Of a DNA stretch of 64,000 bases, positions 8,468 to 16,462 are shown in pieces. The notes under the pieces are model-generated. The model worked only from the letters and a program-made list of their open reading frames with translations, was not told where the DNA came from and searched no databases. The position numbers and the translations under genes were made by a program. Position 1 is the stretch's first letter. Every line of letters begins with the position of its first letter. This DNA is from Bdellovibrio bacteriovorus (GTDB lineage Bacteria; Bdellovibrionota; Bdellovibrionia; Bdellovibrionales; Bdellovibrionaceae). The stretch covers positions 2,137,306-2,201,305 of the forward strand of contig NZ_LUKD01000001.1 of NCBI RefSeq assembly GCF_001592745.1, given 5' to 3'.

Positions 8468-8647
8468 CTAAGGAGCTTGTTCTTCGGAATCGTCTTCAAC
8501 ACTTCCTTGGAACTGTTGATCGCTTTTTTGGCTACCAGGCTGCTGTTGTTGTTGGCCTTGGTTGCGTGACTCTTTTTCCAAGTTTTGTTCTTTAGAAGGG
8601 ATTTTCGAAGACTGCTGGTTCTGTTGGTTCATGTTTTGGTTAGCCAT
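8468..8647 (-). CDS. Small Gln-rich hydrophilic protein (59 aa)
   Basis: Not recognised. ATG at 8647 is preceded by AGGAGGT, a near-perfect Shine-Dalgarno, with five spacer bases (GATAT). The 59-residue product starts MANQNMNQQNQQSSK and is rich in Gln, Asn, Ser, Lys and Glu, with a five-Gln run and an acidic end (EDDSEEQAP). It has no hydrophobic core or signal peptide, so it is probably disordered and cytoplasmic. The strong translation signal supports a real gene, possibly stress-related. Confidence 0.7.
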   Translation of the reverse strand: MANQNMNQQNQQSSKIPSKEQNLEKESRNQGQQQQQPGSQKSDQQFQGSVEDDSEEQAP

Positions 8648-8726
8648 ATATCACCTCCTACGGTTGATCTGTCTCTATTGTACTCAATACAACTGCCAGG
8701 AGGCGATGGTGTGTGAACAATCAGTG

Positions 8727-9452
8727 TTAATTCTGCAATCCTGTGCGAATTAAAACTAGATCCGCTGACTTTTTAGCTAGCTCCAGCATCTGCTCCTTGT
8801 ACAAAGTCGCGACTTTATCAGGACCAAGTTTCAGCGCCTCCGCACAAGTCTTACCGGTGTTAAATGATAAGTCTTCCGGAGTGATATTCACGCTGGCTTC
8901 CAATTCTTTCGTTTTCACGTTCCAAAGCTGTGCACGAACCAGGGTGTAGCCCTGCAGGTCACCTTTGATATTTGCGGTGGATTGACAGAAGAAACCAAAG
9001 CCTGCGCGATAGTTGGTATAGGATTCGAGAGATGTCGGATGCACAACGAAAAGATATTTGGCTCCCTGCTTTTCTGCTTCGGTACCAAGATACTCTTGAA
9101 GGGCTTGATAACGATTGCCCAGGTAAATGTCTTTCAGCTGAGCCCCGGTTTCTTTGCCAGTTTTAATGACCACCGGGTCCACGTTCAGTGCGAAGACTTT
9201 TTTGTTTTTATCTTTCAAACCATTCTGAATTTCCGCCGCGACACTTTGGTTCAAGGACCATGAACTGATGTTGGCGGACATTTCTTTATTGGCGTTCTTA
9301 TTTGTACCCACATATTTCACGGGAAGAGTTTCGTCAAAAAGTGCAACGACACCGACGTCATTCAATTTCTGCAAACGCGTCTCAGGTTTTGGTGTGGTCG
9401 TGCAGGAAAAAAGAAGTGCGGATGCGCAACAAAGAATAACTAACTTCATCAT
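8727..9452 (-). CDS. Lipoprotein, unknown
   Basis: About 241 residues with lipoprotein signal MMKLVILCCASALLFSC; the lipobox LFSC puts the acylated Cys at residue 17. The mature part is a mixed alpha/beta domain with segments VGVVALFDE and AKYLFVVHP. I do not recognise the family. The start at 9452 follows CCGGAGGA with good spacing; in-frame codons further upstream would bury the signal peptide. It is the last gene of a minus-strand envelope block. Confidence 0.75.
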   Translation of the reverse strand: MMKLVILCCASALLFSCTTTPKPETRLQKLNDVGVVALFDETLPVKYVGTNKNANKEMSANISSWSLNQSVAAEIQNGLKDKNKKVFALNVDPVVIKTGKETGAQLKDIYLGNRYQALQEYLGTEAEKQGAKYLFVVHPTSLESYTNYRAGFGFFCQSTANIKGDLQGYTLVRAQLWNVKTKELEASVNITPEDLSFNTGKTCAEALKLGPDKVATLYKEQMLELAKKSADLVLIRTGLQN

Positions 9453-9527
9453 TTGAATCCTCCGGAAACTTTGAAAGAGGATACGAATTTTTAAAGACGA
9501 AGTCATCGTCAGGAAAAAACAACTAGG

Positions 9528-10589
9528 CTATTTTGCGCCGCTCAGGTTGTGAATTAAATCTTTCAAACCTTGGTTTGGATCTTTTGATTTTTCTAAGGAT
9601 TTACATGTTTCAATGAAGCGAGAGTAATTCGAGCCCACGAGTTCATAGAGCTTTTCAAATTCGCTTAAGTCTTGCATATACGTTTTATAAACAAGCAGAC
9701 GGGCGTTGTTCAACTTCAGTTCAGGGAACTTTGCGTAGTTGTCTGTCAGCAACTGAGGCTGAACTTCTTTGACGAATTTTTCTTGTATTTCATGGATGCG
9801 TTTTAAACGTAGCGTTTCGTTGCGTTCAGAGGACGGCAGATTTTTATACCAAGTTTCTAAGTTTTTTAATTCGGCAGATATAAACTTCGAGAACGTCTTA
9901 CTGTCAGAGTTTTCATTTTGAATTTCTTTGAGCGTCGGAGAGTCCGAGCCTTCACGCTTCAGATAAAACTGTTCGGCACCTTTGTTACCCAAGAAGGTGG
10001 CGAGGCGCTCATTGAAGTCCGCAGAATTTTTAATATACAAGGTCGCATGCACAGTTTCATGGATGATCGTGTTCACCAAGGTGTAATCATCGTAGCGAAG
10101 CATAGAGCTTAATATAGGGTCGTTAAACCATCCCAGTGTGCTATAGGCTGAAACACCGCGCATATAAGTGTCGAGATCTTCTTTTTGCATTTCTTTTTCA
10201 AGATCTTGAGCATCGGCTTCATTGAAGAAACCTTTGTAAGGCATCTTACCCATGAACGGGTAAGACCACTGGTAATGTTTTAATTCCCAGCGGGGAGCCG
10301 CACTGACAACATAAGTGACATAGGGTCGGCCCAATTCAACGTAAGAAGTATAGTTTTTAGTCGCCGTCAGGTGAAGTTCTTGCTCTGCAAACAAGCGGGC
10401 TTCTTGTGCTAATCGCAGTTTCTGCTTTTTATTTTCCTCAAGCTGAGGATCTTTGAGGGCTTCATCCAAAGGAACCCGACTGCTGAGCAGTTGCATTTGC
10501 CCCATGCCGGATTTCATCAGATAACCCATCTGGCATCCGGTAAGGCTTATGAGAAGAGTGGCTAAGATCAGTACTTTTAAAGCACCCAA
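9528..10589 (-). CDS. Putative zinc aminopeptidase lipoprotein (Aminopep / DUF2265 type)
   Basis: A 353-residue lipoprotein with signal MGALKVLILATLLISLTGC. The motif HETVHATLYI is an HExxH zinc site, and FNERLATFLGNKGAE downstream gives the third ligand Glu, as in the PF10023 family of predicted aminopeptidases. WELKHYQWSYPFMG and a Y-x-RGVSAYSTLGWF segment also fit that family. It probably acts in the periplasm, anchored to a membrane. Its start overlaps the end of the beta-barrel gene by 13 bases, so translation is probably coupled. Confidence 0.8.
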   Translation of the reverse strand: MGALKVLILATLLISLTGCQMGYLMKSGMGQMQLLSSRVPLDEALKDPQLEENKKQKLRLAQEARLFAEQELHLTATKNYTSYVELGRPYVTYVVSAAPRWELKHYQWSYPFMGKMPYKGFFNEADAQDLEKEMQKEDLDTYMRGVSAYSTLGWFNDPILSSMLRYDDYTLVNTIIHETVHATLYIKNSADFNERLATFLGNKGAEQFYLKREGSDSPTLKEIQNENSDSKTFSKFISAELKNLETWYKNLPSSERNETLRLKRIHEIQEKFVKEVQPQLLTDNYAKFPELKLNNARLLVYKTYMQDLSEFEKLYELVGSNYSRFIETCKSLEKSKDPNQGLKDLIHNLSGAK

Positions 10590-11155
10590 GTGATGCCTGC
10601 ACGAACTGAAGAGTCATCCGTCTGCATGCCACCACCAATCGGCGTCTTCCAGACGTCATAGCTCAACTTAATTCCGAAGGTCTCTGTCATTTGAATTTTT
10701 AAACCCGCACCGTAACTCGGAACCGTCGCATTTTCGGGTTCGATAGTATAAGAGTCCTGTCCTTCGATTTTAACTTCTTGGAAGCGACTGATCTGTGCGC
10801 CGCCGCCCTTGATGTAGGGTTGGAACAAGGATTTTTTATCAGCAAACACTAAGATAAGATCCGCACCCATGATTTGGGATTTCTGTGTCGTCGTACGTTG
10901 AGGATCCGAAGAGTTTGCTTTTTCCTCACGCAAGCCGCGCGCATCTGTGTAACTCAGCTCCAGGGCCAGACGCTCTAGAAAATAAATCGAAACAGAGCCG
11001 GTGATAGATTCAGAATCAAAGGAGTTGTTTTCATCAAAAGTAGTCGTTTTTCTTCCGTAAGAAAGACCCAATTCCGTATAAAGAGCATGGGCAGGGGAGG
11101 ACATAAACAAAACGGCCAAAACACAGATAGAAAATATTTTTTTCATATCTTTCAT
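10577..11155 (-). CDS. Outer-membrane beta-barrel protein
   Basis: A 192-residue protein with a signal peptide (MKKIFSICVLAVLFMSSPAHA) and alternating amphipathic strands ending in RAGITWVL, whose hydrophobic C-terminus suits outer-membrane insertion. It looks like a small eight-stranded OmpA/OmpW-type barrel. Start choices are 11155 or 11146; neither has a strong ribosome binding site, and the second gives the cleaner signal peptide. It overlaps the aminopeptidase gene downstream. Confidence 0.8.
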   Translation of the reverse strand: MKDMKKIFSICVLAVLFMSSPAHALYTELGLSYGRKTTTFDENNSFDSESITGSVSIYFLERLALELSYTDARGLREEKANSSDPQRTTTQKSQIMGADLILVFADKKSLFQPYIKGGGAQISRFQEVKIEGQDSYTIEPENATVPSYGAGLKIQMTETFGIKLSYDVWKTPIGGGMQTDDSSVRAGITWVL

Positions 11156-11244
11156 TCTAGCAAGGACTGTGGCGAGTGACAGAAATTTAAGACCGCGGCT
11201 GGACTAAAGCAGACTAGACTTCAACTTTTGTATAGTGAAGCGGT

Positions 11245-12129
11245 CTAATTTCTATTCACGAGAACCGGGGGAGCGTAGTTCACGGTGAAAGAAAATTTGA
11301 TATGGATAAAACCATCTTCCTGCACCATTTCGGGCGGAGGATTAGGGAAGACCTTTGCATCACGGAAAGCATTTACGGCCGCAGCATCAAACGCTGGGAT
11401 GCCGGAGCTTTTCATAATCAACGACTGACGAAGATATCCGTTTTTATCCAGAAGAAACTCGATATGGGTGACCCAATTGCGGTTTCCCGCATTTACTAAG
11501 GTCAGTCGATCAAATCTATCGATAGCCTGTTGCACGCGGGTTTCCCAACGATAGCGGACCAGTTCTTCCATACGTGCATAAAAAGTATAGAACAAGTAAC
11601 GATCGGTATTGAGAGCCGTGAAAGATCCTATCTTCATTTCGTTCGGCATTGTTTCACCGATCGTCGACATGCCTTCGTTGAAGCGATTCATCTCTTGCAA
11701 GTCTTTACTGATGTCGACTTCTTTGAAGCCATCTTTATCCATGCTTGGCTGAGACTCGGCAGGACGTGGCCTTTGAGGTGCGGCAGGTGTGGGTTTTTTG
11801 GGCTCGGCAACCGCGGCTTGGTTGCTACGATTTGTGGTCATGCCGGACTGAGCCGCACGTGTTTCTTCCTTCACTCGCTGTTTTTGTTCGGAAAGAAATT
11901 TTGCCAAAGTATCGTCTTCCGGAAGCTTCATTTTTTCAGGCACGATGGCTTGCCGCACGATTTGCTGCTCTTTGGGCTTTAGCGCCTGCATGATCTGCGC
12001 TTCTGGCGTCAGCTCCACTTCGATAGTTTCCGCCTCAGGCAACTGAAATTTCGGTGCAATCCAAATCACGGTCCCCATCAAGAGGCAGTGAACTAAAATG
12101 CTAATAAAGACGGCGCGAATAACAGGCAT
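11245..12129 (-). CDS. TonB-like energy-transducing protein
   Basis: A 294-residue protein with an N-terminal membrane anchor (about 6-26), a short Pro/Ala/Arg-rich spacer (KPTPAAPQRPRPAESQ), and a C-terminal TonB-type domain at about 200-285 (VTHIEFLLDKNGYLRQSLIM, SSGIPAFDAAAVNAF). TonB family proteins pass proton-motive force from inner-membrane ExbBD to outer-membrane receptors. No exbB/exbD or TonB-dependent receptor lies nearby. The TonB domain is followed by a beta-strand FIHIKFSFTVNY, as in canonical members. Confidence 0.82.
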   Translation of the reverse strand: MPVIRAVFISILVHCLLMGTVIWIAPKFQLPEAETIEVELTPEAQIMQALKPKEQQIVRQAIVPEKMKLPEDDTLAKFLSEQKQRVKEETRAAQSGMTTNRSNQAAVAEPKKPTPAAPQRPRPAESQPSMDKDGFKEVDISKDLQEMNRFNEGMSTIGETMPNEMKIGSFTALNTDRYLFYTFYARMEELVRYRWETRVQQAIDRFDRLTLVNAGNRNWVTHIEFLLDKNGYLRQSLIMKSSGIPAFDAAAVNAFRDAKVFPNPPPEMVQEDGFIHIKFSFTVNYAPPVLVNRN

Positions 12130-12170
12130 GTCTCAATATAAGACGAAACTGGACCTTGGTGCAAGACGGC

Positions 12171-12197
12171 TAAAGTTGAAACATATTTTACCGATAA
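12171..12197 (+). promoter_or_regulatory. Sigma-28 (FliA)-type promoter for the PilZ gene
   Basis: TAAAGTTG at 12171-12178 and ACCGATAA at 12190-12197, with exactly 15 bases between TAAA and ACCGATAA. The known E. coli FliA consensus is TAAA-N15-GCCGATAA, so only one base differs. The start of transcription should fall near 12204, close to the ribosome binding site at 12210-12215. Confidence 0.8.
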
Positions 12198-12219
12198 GAA
12201 ATGAGTCACAGGGGGAAAA

Positions 12220-12729
12220 ATGGGTAAGGTTCTCGATATTACGCCGCGCCTAAGAGGTCAAAATTCTTTAGAAAATACAAAATTCGAAGCGCGTGCTGAG
12301 GTCCTTGATATTACTGAGGCTCGTCAAGAAATTCTGAGCCGTGATCGTCGTGATGTAAAACGTACGATTCTGACTGAGTTCGTGGGGGCTTTCGTAGTCC
12401 TTCCTGAAAAAGGTCTTTTAAAAGCAGCTTTGTACGATATCTCTGAAAACGGGATGGCGTTTGATTTGGAACTGACAGAAGGCGGCTTCTCTCAAGGAGA
12501 TGAAGTGGCTATGCGTGTGTACTTGAATCATTCGACTTATTTCCCATTCACGATTCGTGTAACAAACAGTCGTGCGATCGAAGATGAAGGTGTTGTTCGT
12601 CACGGTGCTAATTTCGTTAAAGGCACGATGAACGATGTCGCACTTCATCATTTTGTGAAGTTCATCGAAAACGTCAGCGCTAGTCTGAAAACTGATTCCG
12701 GGGACGTTCTCGTTTCCCACATCTCTTAA
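12220..12729 (+). CDS. PilZ-domain c-di-GMP receptor protein
   Basis: A 169-residue protein with a PilZ domain at about 45-155. The c-di-GMP binding signature is present: RRDVKR (RxxxR type, about 46-51) followed by DISENG (D/N-x-S-x-x-G, about 73-78). The N-terminal 45 residues hold two similar VLDIT segments. PilZ proteins relay c-di-GMP to motility or envelope targets. A sigma-28-type promoter immediately upstream points to coexpression with motility genes, and the DgcB-like synthase lies 8 kb away. GGGGG ribosome binding site. Confidence 0.88.
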   Translation: MGKVLDITPRLRGQNSLENTKFEARAEVLDITEARQEILSRDRRDVKRTILTEFVGAFVVLPEKGLLKAALYDISENGMAFDLELTEGGFSQGDEVAMRVYLNHSTYFPFTIRVTNSRAIEDEGVVRHGANFVKGTMNDVALHHFVKFIENVSASLKTDSGDVLVSHIS

Positions 12730-12759
12730 TTTAATCACGCGGCCCTTTTCCGTAGACTT

Positions 12760-12830
12760 TAGTCCTGCAATTTGTTGCAATTTAGACAGTAGAAGTTCTG
12801 CTGTCTGAATTGCAGAATTTCTCAGGACTA
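12760..12830. promoter_or_regulatory. Large stem-loop in the phoH leader
   Basis: Outer arms TAGTCCTG (12760-12767) and CAGGACTA (12823-12830) are perfectly complementary. An inner 18-bp stem (12777-12794 with 12796-12813) pairs completely in RNA, using two G-U wobbles, around a single central base. A 9-nt internal loop separates the two stems on each side. The ribosome binding site of phoH begins eight bases later. No T-tract follows, so it is not a terminator. Confidence 0.75.
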
Positions 12831-12849
12831 TAACTACGGAGGGATGTCC

Positions 12850-14166
12850 TTGAGTAAAGCTAAACGCAGAAAAATTGTTGTCGACACGAATGTCATTCTT
12901 TTCGATGCTCAGGCTATCCTGCGATTCGGCGAGGCCGATGTACATATTCCCATCTCTGTTATCGAAGAGGTGGATAAGTTTAAAAGAGACCAAGGTGAAA
13001 ACGGACGTAATGCCCGTCAATTCAGCCGCTTTATCGACGTGCTTCGCGCGAAGGGTTCCTTAGCGAGTGGCGTGCAGATCGATAATTCCGAAACCATGGT
13101 TTACATCAATACGGATTTGATGTTGGCGGGGATGCCTTCGGAATTAGATCACCAAAAAGCGGACAACCGTATTTTGAATACGGCGCTGGCTTTGCAAAAA
13201 CAACATCCACGTTACAAAGTGGAGTTGATTTCTAAAGATATCAATCTTCGTATCAAAGCGGACGTTTACGGTGTTGTCGCAAAAGACTATGAAACAAATG
13301 ACATCAATCGCGACGACCTTTACGAAGGTTATCAAGAGATCATGGTGACTCCAGATCAGATCGATGCTTTCTACAAAGAAAAACGTTTCGTCACAGACGT
13401 GAAGCTTTACGCGAACCAATACGTGATCATGAAGGATTCAGCGAATCCAAATCACTCGGCGATCGGTCGTTACAGCAATAATGAAAAAGCCATTGTGCCT
13501 CTTGTTCAGGCAGCGGATTCTATCTGGGGTATTCACGCGCGCAATGTAGAGCAAGCTTTTGCTTTGGATTGTTTGTTGAACGATGAAATCATGTTTATCT
13601 CGCTTGTCGGTAAAGCCGGTACGGGTAAAACTTTGATGGCGATTGCTGCGGGTCTTCATAAGACTCTGGATCAAGGTCAATTTCAGAGATTACTCGTATC
13701 TCGCCCCATTTTCCCTATGGGACGTGACATCGGTTATTTGCCAGGTGACATCGAGCAAAAATTAAATCCCTGGATGCAGCCAATCTTTGATAACGTTGAA
13801 TTTTTGATGGGTGCGGACAAAAAAGCAGCGGGTCGCGCGCAAGAGCTTATTAATCAGGGCATGCTGAATATTGAGCCTTTGACTTACATTCGCGGTCGCA
13901 GCATTCCGAAGCAATACCTCATTGTTGACGAAGCACAAAACTTGACTCCGCATGAAATCAAGACGATCGTTACGCGTGCCGGCCGAGGGACGAAAGTAGT
14001 TCTTACGGGCGACGTTTACCAGATCGATAACCCTTACGTGGATTCAGCGAACAGCGGTCTTACGTATGCCGTCGAGAGATTCAAAGGCCAACCTATCGCG
14101 GCCCATGTCACTCTGACGAAAGGTGAAAGATCTGAGCTCGCAGAGCTGGCAGCGAATATTTTGTAG
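12850..14166 (+). CDS. phoH: PIN-PhoH fusion ATPase (YlaK/PhoH2 type)
   Basis: An N-terminal PIN nuclease-like domain (residues ~5-135; VVDTNVILFD, ISVIEEVDKFKR, ADNRIL with acidic metal-site residues) is fused to a PhoH ATPase domain (Walker A GKAGTGKT; Walker B YLIVDEAQNL; VVLTGD). PhoH2-type proteins are RNA helicase/ribonucleases. Start: ATG at 12844 touches the GGAGG at 12838-12842, leaving no spacer, while TTG at 12850 sits seven bases after it. I therefore prefer TTG. A large hairpin lies just upstream. Confidence 0.9.
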   Translation: MSKAKRRKIVVDTNVILFDAQAILRFGEADVHIPISVIEEVDKFKRDQGENGRNARQFSRFIDVLRAKGSLASGVQIDNSETMVYINTDLMLAGMPSELDHQKADNRILNTALALQKQHPRYKVELISKDINLRIKADVYGVVAKDYETNDINRDDLYEGYQEIMVTPDQIDAFYKEKRFVTDVKLYANQYVIMKDSANPNHSAIGRYSNNEKAIVPLVQAADSIWGIHARNVEQAFALDCLLNDEIMFISLVGKAGTGKTLMAIAAGLHKTLDQGQFQRLLVSRPIFPMGRDIGYLPGDIEQKLNPWMQPIFDNVEFLMGADKKAAGRAQELINQGMLNIEPLTYIRGRSIPKQYLIVDEAQNLTPHEIKTIVTRAGRGTKVVLTGDVYQIDNPYVDSANSGLTYAVERFKGQPIAAHVTLTKGERSELAELAANIL

Positions 14167-14178
14167 GAGTTTTTTAAG

Positions 14179-14595
14179 ATGACTGATACGGCGACTTCGA
14201 TTGATGTAGGATACACAGCTTCCATTACTGTTCAGGTGACTGACAAAATGGTGCAGCAATTTGCGGATCTTTCAGGAGACCGCAATCCTATTCACTTGGA
14301 TGATGACTATGCTTCAAAAAGCAGATTCGGTCGCCGTATTGCTCACGGTATGATCGTCGGGGCTCTGATTTCCAGAGCTCTTGTTGATGGCATCGGTGGC
14401 GGCGGTATTTATCTAGGTCAGTCTTTGAAATTCGTAAATCCTGTCTTCATCGATGATACGATTGTGATCACTATTAAAATCACGGGCATTCGCAAAGAAA
14501 AAGGCATCGCCACTGTTGAAACAAACGCGGCGAAACTGAATGGCGACGTGGTGGTAAAGGGTGAAGCCGTCATCATGATGAGCCGCCCTGCCTAA
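14179..14595 (+). CDS. MaoC-like (R)-specific enoyl-CoA hydratase
   Basis: A 138-residue single hot-dog domain. The signature FADLSGDRNPIHLDDDYA with Asp and His, then RIAHGMIVGALISR, matches MaoC / PhaJ-type (R)-hydratases that hydrate trans-2-enoyl-CoA. GIYLGQSLKFVNPVFIDDTI is the following family block. It follows phoH after 12 bases with a TAGGAG ribosome binding site, and precedes a BLUF gene. It could serve fatty-acid metabolism of prey lipids; the substrate length is not known. Confidence 0.88.
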   Translation: MTDTATSIDVGYTASITVQVTDKMVQQFADLSGDRNPIHLDDDYASKSRFGRRIAHGMIVGALISRALVDGIGGGGIYLGQSLKFVNPVFIDDTIVITIKITGIRKEKGIATVETNAAKLNGDVVVKGEAVIMMSRPA

Positions 14596-14610
14596 CAGAT
14601 AAAGGAACTA

Positions 14611-15033
14611 ATGGGACCTGTATTCCAACTGGTTTATTTAAGTCAGGCTGCCGAGGATATCAGCTATTCTGATATTCAGGATATTCTCGAAGTCTCACGC
14701 ATCAATAACGAGATGGAAGAGGTCACAGGAGTTCTTATTTTTCGCGATGGCTATTTCTTGCAGCTTCTTGAAGGCCGCGAACAAGACGTCAAAAAAGTTC
14801 TAAGTAAAATTCTGATGGACGATCGCAATCATACTATCCGCGTTCTTATTGAAACAACGGCGGCCGAGCGTCTGTTCGAAAAATGGTCTATGGCTTTTTA
14901 TGACGGAGATATTTCTCACAACGAAACTGCGGACTTGGTTGAACTTTTCAACACCTGTCTGACAGGCAGCCGTCGTACCGTTATTATTCCTATGCTTAAA
15001 AAGTTCCAGGCCTCAGCGCCAGAACCTCAATAA
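14611..15033 (+). CDS. BLUF blue-light sensor protein
   Basis: A 140-residue protein consisting almost only of a BLUF domain, which binds FAD and senses blue light. The photoactive residues are at the canonical spacing: Tyr9 (LVYLS), Asn33 (INNEMEEVTGVL) and Gln51 (FLQLLEG), 24 and 42 residues apart as in AppA (Tyr21, Asn45, Gln63). There is no fused output domain, so it must act through a partner. It lies in a plus-strand run phoH-maoC-BLUF-doxX with short gaps. Confidence 0.9.
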   Translation: MGPVFQLVYLSQAAEDISYSDIQDILEVSRINNEMEEVTGVLIFRDGYFLQLLEGREQDVKKVLSKILMDDRNHTIRVLIETTAAERLFEKWSMAFYDGDISHNETADLVELFNTCLTGSRRTVIIPMLKKFQASAPEPQ

Positions 15034-15052
15034 TCATCAAAGGACGACAACA

Positions 15053-15484
15053 ATGAAAAACTTTATGATGCGACTTCTTGCCGCTAAAAACTACAATACA
15101 AATTTAGACGACGTGGCTTTAGCCATCCTGCGTGTCTTCATCGGATTGACGATGGCGTTTTCTCACGGCTTAGGAAAACTTCCCCCGAATGAAATGTTGA
15201 TCGGCGGAGTTGCTGGGATGGGCTTCCCGGCACCAGAACTTTTTGCATGGCTAGCAGCTTTAGCTGAATTCGCCGGCGGACTTTTGCTTGCAGTAGGTCT
15301 TCTGACTCGTCCTGCAGCTTTAACCGTCATCATCACCATGTTAGTAGCGGTCTTCGGCGTCCACGCGGCAGACTCTTTCCAGCAAAAAGAAATGGCTTTG
15401 CTCTACCTTTTCACCGCTCTCTTCTTCCTACTTCACGGTGCCGGCCGCTGGTCTCTAGACCACTTCATCACCAAGAAAAAATAA
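15053..15484 (+). CDS. DoxX family membrane protein
   Basis: A 143-residue protein with four predicted membrane helices: about 20-40, 60-82 (FAWLAALAEFAGGLLLAVGLLTRP), 85-105 and 115-135. The AxLAEFxGGxxLxxGxxTRxAA block is characteristic of the DoxX/DoxD family, seen in respiratory or redox-linked membrane complexes. The exact role is not known. It is the last gene of the run and is followed immediately by the dispersed repeat at 15482. Confidence 0.85.
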   Translation: MKNFMMRLLAAKNYNTNLDDVALAILRVFIGLTMAFSHGLGKLPPNEMLIGGVAGMGFPAPELFAWLAALAEFAGGLLLAVGLLTRPAALTVIITMLVAVFGVHAADSFQQKEMALLYLFTALFFLLHGAGRWSLDHFITKKK

Positions 15485-15505
15485 AAGGTGCCTGCTTCTT
15501 TTTTG
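15482..15505 (+). repeat. Dispersed 3'-flanking repeat, copy 1
   Basis: Contains GGTGCCTGCTTCTTTTTTG directly after the doxX stop codon. The 24 bases from the TAA onward are identical to those after eno (36048-36071); a 21-base match occurs at 33680-33700. Confidence 0.8.
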
Positions 15506-15574
15506 TAATCCAGCGCGCCAATCAAAATTTTTTAAACGAATTTTTGATTTTAAAAAAACTGTATTTTTCTTCAC

Positions 15575-15606
15575 AAGACGGATGTCCCACGGGACTCCGT
15601 CTTTTT
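15575..15606 (+). terminator. Probable terminator downstream of doxX
   Basis: AAGACGGA-TGTCCC, loop ACG, GGGACTCCGTCTT with one mismatch or bulge, then TTTTT. The stem pairs the 'gacgga' and 'tccgtc' ends. It lies about 90 bases after doxX. Confidence 0.75.
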
Positions 15607-15745
15607 GCTTTTTAATGATGTTTCAGGGCATTTTCCGAACCGATTTCCTGATTCTTAGACCTCTGCCTTTTCACTTTACGACATCTGCTTCAAGGTTGTT
15701 GGACCGAGAACAACTTTCGGTCTGTGAATAATCAAGGAGGGTGTA

Positions 15746-16411
15746 ATGGCATCTAGATCATCAAGCAGCCCAGGATCTTCAAAGCGAGGATTTGCGGCGA
15801 TGGATCCAGAAGAACAAAGAAGGATTTCTGCCATGGGAGGACGAGCAAGTCATGGCGGAGGTCGTGGCCGTCGCGAAGAAGACAGCTACGAAGAGTCGGA
15901 CCGTAGCAGCCGTGGTGGAGGCCGCAGCGAGCGTGGCTTCGCGGCGATGGACCGAGAAGAACAAAGAAGAATTTCTTCAATGGGCGGACGGGCAAGTCAC
16001 GGTGGCGGCCGTGGTCGAAGCGAAAACTATGAAGAAGATCGCGGAAGTCGCGGTCAGGGTCGCAGCAATCGTGGCTTCGCGGCCATGGATCGTGAAGAAC
16101 AAAGAAGAATTTCTTCAATGGGCGGACGGGCAAGTCACGGTGGCGGTCGCAGTCGCAGCGAAGACTATGACGACGATCGCGGAGGTCGCGGTCAAGGTCG
16201 CAGCAATCGCGGTTTCGCATCGATGGACCCTGAGGAACAAAGACGCATATCTTCGATGGGCGGACGCGCTAGTCAAGGCGGCCGAGAACGTGATTGGGAC
16301 GACGACTATGATGAAGATCGTTACTCGACTCAGTCGGACTGGGATGAAGATGACGACATGGATTCCGACGAAGATTACGGAAGAGACCACCGTTCCTCGA
16401 ATTACTATTAA
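15746..16411 (+). CDS. KGG/Con-10-type stress repeat protein with four repeats
   Basis: A 221-residue, very hydrophilic protein made of four tandem repeats beginning at residues 14, 63, 109 and 155. Each carries RGFAAMDPEEQRRISAMGG or a close variant, followed by RASHGGGR and a Tyr/Asp/Arg/Gly linker. This resembles the KGG repeat family (PF10685: GFASMDPEKQREIASKGGKA) of general-stress and conidiation proteins, but Met replaces the usual Lys and GGR replaces GGK. The last 45 residues are strongly acidic. Strong AAGGAGGGT ribosome binding site. Probably disordered and desiccation- or stress-related. Confidence 0.85.
   Translation: MASRSSSSPGSSKRGFAAMDPEEQRRISAMGGRASHGGGRGRREEDSYEESDRSSRGGGRSERGFAAMDREEQRRISSMGGRASHGGGRGRSENYEEDRGSRGQGRSNRGFAAMDREEQRRISSMGGRASHGGGRSRSEDYDDDRGGRGQGRSNRGFASMDPEEQRRISSMGGRASQGGRERDWDDDYDEDRYSTQSDWDEDDDMDSDEDYGRDHRSSNYY
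15785..16290 (+). repeat. Four in-frame direct repeats inside the KGG-type gene
   Basis: DNA-level repeats with periods of 147, 138 and 138 bases encode the four protein repeats. Units 2 and 3 are nearly identical in nucleotides over the core, suggesting recent duplication. Reading frames on the other strand through this stretch are artefacts of the repetition. Confidence 0.8.
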
Positions 16412-16430
16412 TTATATAGCCATGTTTTCC

Positions 16431-16460
16431 GGGAAGGTTCGACCGGGGGCCTTCCCTTTT
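16431..16460. terminator. Probable terminator between KGG-type gene and lipB
   Basis: GGGAAGG and CCTTCCC arms with a 12-nt loop, followed by TTTT. Lies between two convergent genes. Confidence 0.65.
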
Positions 16461-16462
16461 CT

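Noticed and set aside
15616..15731. 38-codon ORF upstream of the KGG-type gene
   Set aside because: No ribosome binding site and no recognisable composition.
15753..16220. Long minus-strand frames through the KGG-type repeat gene, plus a third plus-strand frame
   Set aside because: They follow the DNA repetition of the real gene, have no ribosome binding sites and give His/Arg/Asp-rich nonsense.
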